Positions 8,311-14,060 of a stretch of DNA of 17,582 nt are shown here, piece by piece (positions within the stretch are counted from its first letter, which is position 1; the number at the start of each line of letters is the position of its first letter). Origin of the DNA: Micromonosporaceae bacterium (GTDB lineage: Bacteria > Actinomycetota > Actinomycetes > Mycobacteriales > Micromonosporaceae). The stretch lies in the NCBI GenBank assembly GCA_003543035.1, contig DPJL01000176.1:9950-27531 (forward strand). Direction: 5' to 3'. A model generated the notes under the pieces. That model searched no databases. It was not told the DNA's origin and saw only the letters and a list, made by a program, of their open reading frames with translations. Both the position numbers and the translations under genes were made by a program.

Positions 8311-8991
8311 ATGAACGCTGACCCATCTTCGGTGGCCGCCCGGGCGCGAACTTACTCCGCCCTGGGTGATGAGACACGACTGTCCATTGTGGACCTATTG
8401 CGGCTCGGCGATCTGTCCCCCGGGGAGATCGGGGCCAGCCTCGGCATGCCAACCAATTTGCTCGCCCACCACGTCAAGATTCTGCGGCGAGTGGGTCTGG
8501 TGGCACATGCGCGCTCGGAAGGCGACCGCCGCCGCACCTACCTTCGACTGACCGACGCCGTGCCTGCCGACCCACACGCTGTCCCGGCCTTGACAGCGAG
8601 ACGGGTCGTGTTCGTCTGCACCCGGAACTCGGCCCGTTCGCAGCTTGCCTCGGCGATCTGGAACAACGTCGGCCAGGTGCCGTCGTTATCGGCCGGCACC
8701 GACCCGGCTCGCCACGTGCATGATGCGGCCGTGAACGCCGCTCACCGCCATGGCCTGCACCTCAATGGCAATGGCACCAAGCATGTCGCTAAGGTCGCGC
8801 GGCACGGAGATCTTCTGGTCGCGGTGTGCGACAACGCTCACGAGCAGCTTCAGACCACGACGCTGACGCGGCTGCATTGGTCGGTGCCTGATCCGGTACC
8901 CGTCGGCACGGCAGCTGCCTTTGACCTCACCATGGCCGACTTGGCCGCGCGGATAGGCCATCTCGTCCCCGCCCTGACAAGGAGCACCTGA
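8311..8991 (+). CDS. ArsR-family regulator fused to low-molecular-weight phosphatase/ArsC domain
   Basis: The product is 226 residues in two domains. Residues about 10-82 form an ArsR/SmtB winged helix (YSALGDETRLSIVDLL, then NLLAHHVKILRRVGLV). Residues about 97-222 form an LMW protein tyrosine phosphatase/arsenate reductase domain with the P-loop C-x5-R at Cys103-Arg109 and the general-acid DP motif at Asp194. The DNA-binding half contains no cysteine at all. The only cysteines are Cys103 and Cys173, both in the phosphatase half, so any arsenical sensing through thiols would have to occur there. ATG 8311 is preferred to GTG 8296 because it gives the normal ArsR N-terminus. The stop overlaps the next ATG by one base. 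Confidence 0.87.
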   Translation: MNADPSSVAARARTYSALGDETRLSIVDLLRLGDLSPGEIGASLGMPTNLLAHHVKILRRVGLVAHARSEGDRRRTYLRLTDAVPADPHAVPALTARRVVFVCTRNSARSQLASAIWNNVGQVPSLSAGTDPARHVHDAAVNAAHRHGLHLNGNGTKHVAKVARHGDLLVAVCDNAHEQLQTTTLTRLHWSVPDPVPVGTAAAFDLTMADLAARIGHLVPALTRST

Positions 8992-9199
8992 TGAACACAG
9001 AGCTCAGCGTCGACCAGCAACTTGCCATGCAGACCGCAGCCGCGCGGCTCGAGCACGGTATCTCAGCTGGGAGCTCGATGACCCTGCGGGCAAGGACGTG
9101 GCCGGTGCCCGCCCGATCCGCGACGACCTCGAGCAGCGCATCCGGGGCTTGCTCGCCGAGCTCGACGTCACTACGGCAGCTCGGATACCAAAGCCTTGA
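8991..9199 (+). pseudogene. Remnant of an arsenate reductase with N-terminal helical domain, internal deletion and frame change
   Basis: A good ribosome site (AAGGAG, 8979-8984) precedes ATG 8991. The first 21 codons read MNTELSVDQQLAMQTAAARL, resembling the N-terminal helical-bundle domain I recall in front of some actinobacterial ArsC proteins. From about 9056 the sense continues in a different frame as RYLSWELDDPAG..., then RPIRDDLEQRIRGLLAEL, ending at TGA 9197-9199. That tail aligns with residues 96-131 of the intact ArsC at 9171-9569 (RYEDWVLTDPAG..., RDRVKALVSEL). The P-loop and most of the catalytic domain are missing, so this is a deleted gene. Its end overlaps arsC, which converges on it, by 29 bases. 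Reading on in the first frame to 9575 gives only the antisense of arsC. Confidence 0.8.
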
Positions 9200-9569
9200 C
9201 CCGGTCGCGGATCTCATCGCGAACCTGCCGCACCACCTCGATCGGCTGCCCGGCCGGGTCGGTCAGCACCCAGTCCTCGTAACGCTTGCCCGGGAAATAA
9301 GGACAGGCGTCGCCACAGCCCATGGTGACGATGACATCGGACTCCTGCGCGGTCTCGTATTCGAGCTTCTGCGGAATCGACCCGGTGATGTCGATGCCGA
9401 CCTCCGCCATTGCCTGCACCGCAACAGGATTGATCGACGCGGCCGGCGCCGACCCGGCCGACAGCACCCGGATCTGGTCCCCGGCAAAGTGTCTGAGCCA
9501 CCCGGCGGCCATCTGCGAACGGCCGGCGTTGTGCACGCAAACGAAAAGTACGGTGGGTTGGTCAGACAC
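9171..9569 (-). CDS. arsC: Arsenate reductase, LMW-phosphatase type, probably mycothiol-dependent
   Basis: The 132-residue product reduces arsenate to arsenite in the cytoplasm. The P-loop CVHNAGRSQ begins at Cys11. The stretch VTMGCGDACPYFPGKRYEDW carries Cys85 and Cys89, and the acid Asp104 is in LTDPAG. This pattern matches the Corynebacterium ArsC1/ArsC2 group, which forms an arseno-mycothiol adduct resolved by mycoredoxin. Thioredoxin coupling through Cys85/Cys89 cannot be excluded from sequence. GTG at 9569 overlaps the aquaporin gene by 8 bases, so it is the last gene of an arsR-aqp-arsC operon. Arsenite it makes would leave through the channel encoded upstream. Confidence 0.93.
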   Translation of the reverse strand: MSDQPTVLFVCVHNAGRSQMAAGWLRHFAGDQIRVLSAGSAPAASINPVAVQAMAEVGIDITGSIPQKLEYETAQESDVIVTMGCGDACPYFPGKRYEDWVLTDPAGQPIEVVRQVRDEIRDRVKALVSELP

Positions 9570-10263
9570 TTTTGAACGCCTCTCTCACCGGTAGTGGGTA
9601 GAGCAGGGTCAGCAGTCCCAAGCCAACCAACAGCCCGATGACTTGTGCGGCAACAAAAGCCGGTACACCCGCTGGGGCAATGCCCGCATACGTATCGCTG
9701 AACGCCCGGCCGATGGTGACCGCGGGGTTGGCGAAGCTGGTGGAGGAGGTGAACCAGTAGGCGGCGCCGATGTAGGCACCCACCGCGGCTGGGATGGCGG
9801 CCGTTTTTCCGTTACGCACCAAGGCAAATATGACGAGTACCAAGCCAGCTGTCGCCACCGTTTCGCCAAGCCAGAGGTTTGCGCTGCTGCGATCGGTGTG
9901 CGACCAGCTGACCGGCGCGAGCCGGAACATGAGGTTGGCCAGCACAGCTCCAGCGACTCCACCGGTTATCTGAGCTGCCGAGTAGACGCCCAATTCCCTT
10001 GGGGCGAGGCCACTTCGGTTGGCGCGACCGAGCCACCAGTCGGCCGCCGAGACGACCGGGTTGAAGTGTGCCCCGGAAACCGGGCCTAGCACGAGGATGA
10101 GCACCGCCAAGCCGAAGACTGTAGCGGTGGAGTTGGCGAGCAGTTGCACCCCGCCGTCCGCCGAAACGGTCTGCGCCATGATTCCCGAGCCCACCACGAC
10201 CGTCACCAGACCGGCCGTGCCGACAAGTTCGGCTAGGGCTCGCCGCCAGAGCGCGGCCTTCAT
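9562..10263 (-). CDS. aqpS: MIP-family aquaglyceroporin, probable arsenite channel (AqpS-like)
   Basis: The 233-residue product is an integral membrane protein with about six helices and two half-helix motifs: HFNPVVS (NPV at 68-70) and FANPAVT (NPA at 179-181). The first motif departs from canonical NPA. It lies between arsR and arsC with overlapping ends (1 base and 8 bases). In Sinorhizobium, the AqpS/ArsC pair gives arsenate resistance by letting arsenite flow out down its gradient, and the same role is inferred here because no ArsB or Acr3 pump is present. Whether it passes methylated arsenicals or glycerol is unknown. Confidence 0.9.
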   Translation of the reverse strand: MKAALWRRALAELVGTAGLVTVVVGSGIMAQTVSADGGVQLLANSTATVFGLAVLILVLGPVSGAHFNPVVSAADWWLGRANRSGLAPRELGVYSAAQITGGVAGAVLANLMFRLAPVSWSHTDRSSANLWLGETVATAGLVLVIFALVRNGKTAAIPAAVGAYIGAAYWFTSSTSFANPAVTIGRAFSDTYAGIAPAGVPAFVAAQVIGLLVGLGLLTLLYPLPVREAFKSV

Positions 10264-10622
10264 CAGACGGCCACCGGGGTGTCGAGCAGCCCCGACAGTA
10301 GGCGCACGTTGTCCTTCAGCGGCCGGTAGAAGACCCAGGTCCCGCGTCGATCACCGTCGATGAGACCGGCCTCGCGCAGCACCTTGAGGTGGTGCGAGAT
10401 GGTAGGCCCGGACACGTCGAACCCCTCGGTCAGATCGCAGACGCACACCTCGCCGTCCGAGGCGGAAGCGATCATGGAGAAGAGCCGGAGCCGGATAGGA
10501 TCACCCAGCGCTTTGAACATCTGCGCCAGGTCGCCCGCGTTCTCGGCATCGAGTGATGCCTGAGAGAGCGGCGGGCAGCAGGCCGCGGCTGAGACATCTA
10601 GGATCTCGAGCTGCTTTGACAT
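10263..10622 (-). CDS. arsR: ArsR/SmtB arsenite-responsive repressor
   Basis: The product is 119 residues with a winged helix at about 33-105 (ALGDPIRLRLFSMI, VSGPTISHHLKVLREAGLI). Cysteines Cys15-Cys16 near the N-terminus and Cys60/Cys62 in VCVCDL fit the arsenite site of Corynebacterium glutamicum ArsR, which uses an N-terminal Cys pair plus one Cys in the equivalent of this helix. It heads the minus-strand operon with the aquaporin and arsC and is divergent from a second ArsR, with 82 bases between the starts. It probably represses its own operon. An imperfect ribosome site (AGAGG) is almost touching the ATG, so a leaderless mRNA is possible. Confidence 0.93.
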   Translation of the reverse strand: MSKQLEILDVSAAACCPPLSQASLDAENAGDLAQMFKALGDPIRLRLFSMIASASDGEVCVCDLTEGFDVSGPTISHHLKVLREAGLIDGDRRGTWVFYRPLKDNVRLLSGLLDTPVAV

Positions 10623-10639
10623 GCCTCTAGGTTTACAGA

Positions 10640-10647
10640 TTTCGAAA
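10640..10647. promoter_or_regulatory. TTTCGAAA palindrome upstream of minus-strand arsR
   Basis: TTTCGAAA is an 8-base perfect palindrome 17 bases from the minus-strand arsR start. A TTGCAG that could serve as its -35 element lies just upstream on the minus strand. GATTTCGA here resembles GATTCGA found at 11056 and 13629 in front of the other ars transcription units, so it may be part of an ArsR operator. Confidence 0.35.
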
Positions 10648-10663
10648 CAGGCTGCAAGTGAGG

Positions 10664-10692
10664 ATCATCGTGTATCGTCGATAGCCGATGAT
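10664..10692. promoter_or_regulatory. 29-base imperfect palindrome, probable ArsR operator
   Basis: The 14-base arms ATCATCG-TG-TATCG and CGATA-GC-CGATGAT are centred on T10678 and pair at 12 of 14 positions. The palindrome lies in the divergent arsR-arsR space, ending 4 bases before the GGAGGA ribosome site of the plus-strand arsR. Size, symmetry and placement fit a dimeric ArsR/SmtB repressor site. Which of the three ArsR proteins binds it is unknown. Confidence 0.65.
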
Positions 10693-10704
10693 GTTGGAGG
10701 AATA

Positions 10705-11034
10705 GTGGACCTGTTGAATCGCGAGACCGCCGAGCAGTACGCATCGTGGTTCCGCGCCTTGGCTGATGCGACCCGAGTGCAGATCGCCGAGCTGTTAGCG
10801 CGGCGGCGCGAGCCTATGAGTGTGGGCGAGATTACCTCGGCCATCGGGGCGGCCCAGTCCACCATCTCGCACCACCTCAAGATCTTGGCTGACGTTCGCT
10901 TTGTCCTGGTGACCCCGTCCGGCAGCGCCAACCTGTACCAAATCAACGACGCCTGCCTGCAATGCTTCCCCACCGCCGCCGACGTGGTGATGGGTAATCC
11001 GGTCGCCGACCCAGCTGATTTGACAGATGCCTAA
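10705..11034 (+). CDS. ArsR-family regulator with C-terminal CxxC
   Basis: The 109-residue product has a winged helix at about 14-80 (FRALADATRVQIAELL, AAQSTISHHLKILADVRFV). A cysteine pair, Cys84 and Cys87, sits in the motif ACLQCFPTAADVVMG. The first half lacks the N-terminal Cys pair of the other ArsR, so its metal site is different and may recognise a different arsenical or antimonial. GTG 10705 was chosen because GGAGGA (10696-10701) is directly upstream. The ATG at 10621 would abut the opposite arsR start and add a sequence foreign to the family. It is the first gene of the plus-strand ars series. Confidence 0.88.
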   Translation: MDLLNRETAEQYASWFRALADATRVQIAELLARRREPMSVGEITSAIGAAQSTISHHLKILADVRFVLVTPSGSANLYQINDACLQCFPTAADVVMGNPVADPADLTDA

Positions 11035-11062
11035 CTAGGCGGCAGTCTAGATACTGATTCGA
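11020..11062 (+). promoter_or_regulatory. Putative promoter/operator before the oxidoreductase gene
   Basis: TTGACA (11020-11025) overlaps the end of arsR. GTCTAGATA (11045-11053) and CTGATTCGA (11054-11062) follow. Both 9-mers recur, in the reverse order, in the 13589-13649 region upstream of the small Cys-rich gene. TAGATA could be a -10 element, but it is 22 bases from TTGACA, so the exact promoter is uncertain. Confidence 0.4.
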
Positions 11063-11093
11063 GAGACTTCAAAACAGCCCTTAGGAGATCGCG

Positions 11094-12398
11094 TTGACTA
11101 CCCCACATCTGCCAGTGGCGATCATCGGTGCCGGGCCGGTCGGCATGGCCGCCGCCGCCCACCTCACCAGTCGCGGCCTTGACTTCGTCGTCGTGGAAGA
11201 GGGCCACCAGGTGGCCTCGTCGATGGCGCAATGGGCGCACGTGCGGCTGTTCAGCCCGTGGCGCTACAACATCGACTCCGCCGCTCGCGAGCTCCTTTCG
11301 CAAACGGGCTGGACTGCACCCGACGCGGAGCAGTTGCCTACCGGCGGGGAGCTGATCGAGCACTATCTCGCGCCACTTGCCGCCCACCCGGCCATTGCCC
11401 CGCACCTGCGCCTCGGCGTCACGGTCACCGCGATCGCGCGGCAGGGGTTCGACAAGGTACGCACGGTCGGCCGCGAAAACGCGCCCTTCGTGCTCCGGTT
11501 GTCGGACGGGAGCGAGATCGTGGCCCGAGCGGTCATCGACGCCTCCGGAACGTGGCGAACACCGAATCCGCTGGGGGGCAACGGTTTACCCGCGTACGGT
11601 GAGCAGGACGCGCTTGCGGGTGGCCGGGTCTTCGACGGCATGCCCGACGTCACCGGCACGCTGCGCGAACACTTCGCGGGTAAGACGGTTGCGGTGGTGG
11701 GGGCGGGGCACTCGGCTACCGGAACTCTTCTAGCGTTGGCGGAGCTCGCAGAAACCCGCATTGCCTGGTTGGTCCGCTCCCCCAACCCGTCGCGCTCATA
11801 TGGCGGCGGCGAAGCTGACGCTCTACCCGCCCGCGGCGCTATAGGCACCCGCGTTCGCGCCCTGGTGGATTCAGGAAAAGTGACTGTCCACACTGGATTC
11901 TTCGTTCAGGAGATCACCGACAGCGCCGTCGTGTCCGCGGATGGCCGCAAGGTCGACGCCGACGTGATCGTGAACTCGACCGGTGCTCGCCCCGACTACG
12001 CCTCGGCCACCGAGTTGCGCCTCGATCTGGACCCGATCCTCGGCTCCACTCGCGCATTGGCCCCACTGATCGACCCGAACAAGCACTCCTGCGGCACCGT
12101 CCCACCCCACGGCGTCGACGAGCTGGCACATTTGGAGGAGGGCTTCTACGTCGTCGGCGCAAAGAGCTACGGCCGGGCGCCAACCTTCCTACTTGCCACC
12201 GGATACGAGCAGGCTCGCTCAGTGGTCGCGGCGCTGGCCGGAGATTGGGAAGCAGCTCGTAACGTGCAATTGGAACTTCCCGAAACCGGTGTCTGCTCGT
12301 CCGGAAACGGTTTGGCGACCGGGGTCAGCGGTGGTCTGCTGTCGCTTCCTCTCGTCGAGGTGAGCGCCGGTGAAAGCCCTAGCGCCTGCTGCGGCTGA
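11094..12398 (+). CDS. FAD/NAD(P)-dependent oxidoreductase of the ars cluster, C-terminal Cys-Cys-Gly
   Basis: The 434-residue product has two dinucleotide folds: GAGPVG at 12-17 for FAD and GAGHSATG at 203-210 for NAD(P). It resembles flavin-dependent oxidoreductases associated with ars clusters, such as the ArsO group, but lacks the F-x-G-x3-H signature of true flavin-containing monooxygenases. The protein ends in ACCG, so Cys432-Cys433 sit on a flexible tail, like the terminal Cys pair by which mercuric reductase takes up Hg(II). Cys333 and Cys401 are the other cysteines. The start is TTG 11094, with AGGAGA at 11083-11088. Its end overlaps the MFS gene by 29 bases. I infer redox chemistry on an arsenical or thiol carrier, but the reaction is unknown. 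Confidence 0.8.
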   Translation: MTTPHLPVAIIGAGPVGMAAAAHLTSRGLDFVVVEEGHQVASSMAQWAHVRLFSPWRYNIDSAARELLSQTGWTAPDAEQLPTGGELIEHYLAPLAAHPAIAPHLRLGVTVTAIARQGFDKVRTVGRENAPFVLRLSDGSEIVARAVIDASGTWRTPNPLGGNGLPAYGEQDALAGGRVFDGMPDVTGTLREHFAGKTVAVVGAGHSATGTLLALAELAETRIAWLVRSPNPSRSYGGGEADALPARGAIGTRVRALVDSGKVTVHTGFFVQEITDSAVVSADGRKVDADVIVNSTGARPDYASATELRLDLDPILGSTRALAPLIDPNKHSCGTVPPHGVDELAHLEEGFYVVGAKSYGRAPTFLLATGYEQARSVVAALAGDWEAARNVQLELPETGVCSSGNGLATGVSGGLLSLPLVEVSAGESPSACCG

Positions 12399-13587
12399 GG
12401 CCACAGTCCCGATTCAGAATGGCGGTCGACCGCGGGTCTTGATTTCAGTACTCGCGGTCACCCAGACCGTCGGCTACGGCGTACTTTTCTACGCCTTCAG
12501 CGTGCTGCTGACTCCGGTCGCCGACGAGCTTGCCACGAGCGCGGCCTCGGTCACGGGTGCGCTCACGTTGGGAATCATCGTGGCCGCAGCTGCGTCTATC
12601 CCTATTGGACGATGGCTGGATCGGCACGGCGGTCGCGTGCTCATGACTGCCGGGTCGGTCCTGGCCGTGCTCGCGGTCGTTGCCTGGTCCCAGGTTCGTA
12701 CCGTGGGTCACCTCTACATCGTTTTCGTGTTCATCGGCCTCGCTTCGGCCATGACCCTTTACGAAGCAGCGTTTCCCGTAGTGGTCGCCGCCACCTCACC
12801 GGCGCGGCGCAACGACGCATTGCTCGCAGTCACCATCGTCGCCGGCTTCGCCAGCAGTATCTTCTTTCCGCTCACCGGTTTTCTGCTCGAGCAACACGGC
12901 TGGCGCCGCACACTCCTTATCCTGGCAGCCATTCTCGCTGTCATCACGATCCCAGCACATGCGTTCACGGTCCCCAAAAGGCAACAGCACCACGAGAATC
13001 GAGTGCGCAGTGGGGCCAGCGTTCGGGGCGCATTGGCCGACCGCACCTTCTGGCTACTAACCGCGGCCTTCGTCGTCCACGGTGCTGCGGTGTCCGCGGT
13101 CGGCGTGCATCTGGTCAGGTATCTGCGAACGGCGGGCCACCCGACCACAGTCGCCGCCACGCTCGCCGGGCTGCTTGGGGTGCTATCGGTGACGGGCCGG
13201 GTGGTGACCACCGGGCTGTCCAAGCGCCATGGCATCACCAGCATCACGGCGATTGTCTTTGCCATTCAAGCGATAGGGCTCGGTACGCTGCCCTATCTCG
13301 GGCACACGCTCGCCGGAGCTGCCGCATGCGTGATCGCTTTCGGCCTTGGCTTCGGAGTGGCGACGATCGCCCGCCCTGCCATCGTCGCGGATCGCTACGG
13401 CATCGGCCGCTACGCCACCATCGCCGGAGCCATGACCGTGCCGATCACGCTGACGAAGGCCGGCTCTCCCCTCCTTGCCGCAGTGCTCTCGCCGAATCTG
13501 TTCGCACGCTCGGCCTCCGTCGCCTGCCTGGTCGCCGCGGTTCTCCTGTGGGCCACCCGATCTGCTCCTAATTCGAAGACCATCTAA
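12370..13587 (+). CDS. MFS transporter, probably arsenical efflux
   Basis: The 405-residue hydrophobic product appears to have 12 membrane helices in two halves. The loop between helices 2 and 3 has the MFS signature GRWLDRHGGR (about 79-88). A polar central loop (VPKRQQHHENR) separates the halves. The GTG start lies inside the oxidoreductase gene, so the two are translationally coupled. MFS proteins such as ArsK and ArsJ export arsenite or organoarsenicals elsewhere, but similarity to either cannot be judged by eye. Export of the product of the neighbouring oxidoreductase, or of an arsenic-thiol conjugate, is inferred from context only. Confidence 0.85.
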   Translation: MKALAPAAAEATVPIQNGGRPRVLISVLAVTQTVGYGVLFYAFSVLLTPVADELATSAASVTGALTLGIIVAAAASIPIGRWLDRHGGRVLMTAGSVLAVLAVVAWSQVRTVGHLYIVFVFIGLASAMTLYEAAFPVVVAATSPARRNDALLAVTIVAGFASSIFFPLTGFLLEQHGWRRTLLILAAILAVITIPAHAFTVPKRQQHHENRVRSGASVRGALADRTFWLLTAAFVVHGAAVSAVGVHLVRYLRTAGHPTTVAATLAGLLGVLSVTGRVVTTGLSKRHGITSITAIVFAIQAIGLGTLPYLGHTLAGAAACVIAFGLGFGVATIARPAIVADRYGIGRYATIAGAMTVPITLTKAGSPLLAAVLSPNLFARSASVACLVAAVLLWATRSAPNSKTI

Positions 13588-13588
13588 C

Positions 13589-13649
13589 TTGACAATCCTC
13601 TAATCAACTGTCAGGATCTAACTCAGCTGATTCGACAAGTGTCTAGATA
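13589..13649 (+). promoter_or_regulatory. Putative promoter and operator before the Cys-rich genes
   Basis: TTGACA (13589-13594) and CAGGAT (13612-13617) are 17 bases apart. An inverted repeat, AATCAACTG (13602-13610) and CAGCTGATT (13624-13632), pairs at 8 of 9 positions and covers the -10 region. CTGATTCGA (13627-13635) and GTCTAGATA (13641-13649) are the same 9-mers seen before the oxidoreductase gene. This suggests an internal promoter under the same repressor. Confidence 0.5.
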
Positions 13650-13660
13650 GTGAGGCTCAG

Positions 13661-13813
13661 ATGTTTACCAACATTCGTCGCCGCCTGACCGAGCTGCGTG
13701 GAGTGGAGTTCTGCGACGAGTGCGCGGAGGTCTGCACCGCCCAATGCCGGGCCGACGCTCACCTTGAGCGCGCCCGCGCCAAGGCTGCCTATCAATTCCT
13801 GTTCCCACGCTGA
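13661..13813 (+). CDS. 50-residue four-cysteine protein of unknown function
   Basis: I do not recognise a named family. ATG 13661 opens a 50-codon frame ending at TGA 13811. The basic N-terminus (MFTNIRRRLTELRG) is followed by a cysteine cluster C-D-E-C-A-E-V-C-T-A-Q-C (Cys18, Cys21, Cys25, Cys29), then a helical, Ala/Arg-rich tail. Four cysteines at spacing 2-3-3 could bind a metal or arsenite. It is downstream of a putative promoter and 16 bases before the CCG-repeat gene, which has a good ribosome site. There is no signal peptide, so it is cytoplasmic. Codon use looks normal and the frame is clean. It is too short for certainty, but the cysteine pattern and operon position support a real gene. 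Confidence 0.7.
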   Translation: MFTNIRRRLTELRGVEFCDECAEVCTAQCRADAHLERARAKAAYQFLFPR

Positions 13814-13829
13814 AAACAAGGAGTATGCG

Positions 13830-14060
13830 ATGACCACAGAAACCACCTCAATCGGCGGGTTCACCGGCGATCCGGCCGAGGCGTTCACTCCGGCCAGCGC
13901 CGGAGGCTGTTGCGGCAGTGCGCCTGCCTCCTCCGCCGGGGCCACCCCAGCCGCAAGCACCTGTTGCGGGACGGCTGCGGAAGCCACCGAATCAGGCAGT
14001 TGCTGCGGCGAGACCGCAAAGGCCGAAGCCATCTCGGCCGGCGCGGGATGCTGCGGATGA
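13830..14060 (+). CDS. 76-residue protein with four Cys-Cys-Gly motifs
   Basis: The product contains eight cysteines, all in four CCG motifs at residues 27-29, 45-47, 58-60 and 74-76, the last being the C-terminus. Between them is flexible Ala/Ser/Thr/Gly sequence. The N-terminus MTTETTSIGGFTGDPAEAF is cysteine-free and ends in a Gly-Gly just before the first CC. An AAGGAG site is 6 bases before ATG 13830, and the stop overlaps the peptidase start (ATGA). Vicinal thiols are ideal for trivalent arsenic or antimony, so a cytoplasmic metallothionein-like binder or chaperone is inferred. The same CCG ending occurs on the oxidoreductase. A processed peptide (leader plus Cys-rich core) is an alternative. 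I know of no characterised homologue. Confidence 0.82.
   Translation: MTTETTSIGGFTGDPAEAFTPASAGGCCGSAPASSAGATPAASTCCGTAAEATESGSCCGETAKAEAISAGAGCCG

Noticed and set aside
8991..9575. A 194-residue open frame starting at the same ATG as the arsenate reductase remnant
   Set aside because: Beyond about 9055 it reads the wrong frame of an ArsC tail and then the antisense of the intact arsC, so it does not represent a protein.
12276..12290. LPETG in the oxidoreductase, resembling a sortase cell-wall anchor
   Set aside because: The protein has no signal peptide and no hydrophobic or charged tail after the motif. It is a cytoplasmic flavoenzyme and the match is chance.
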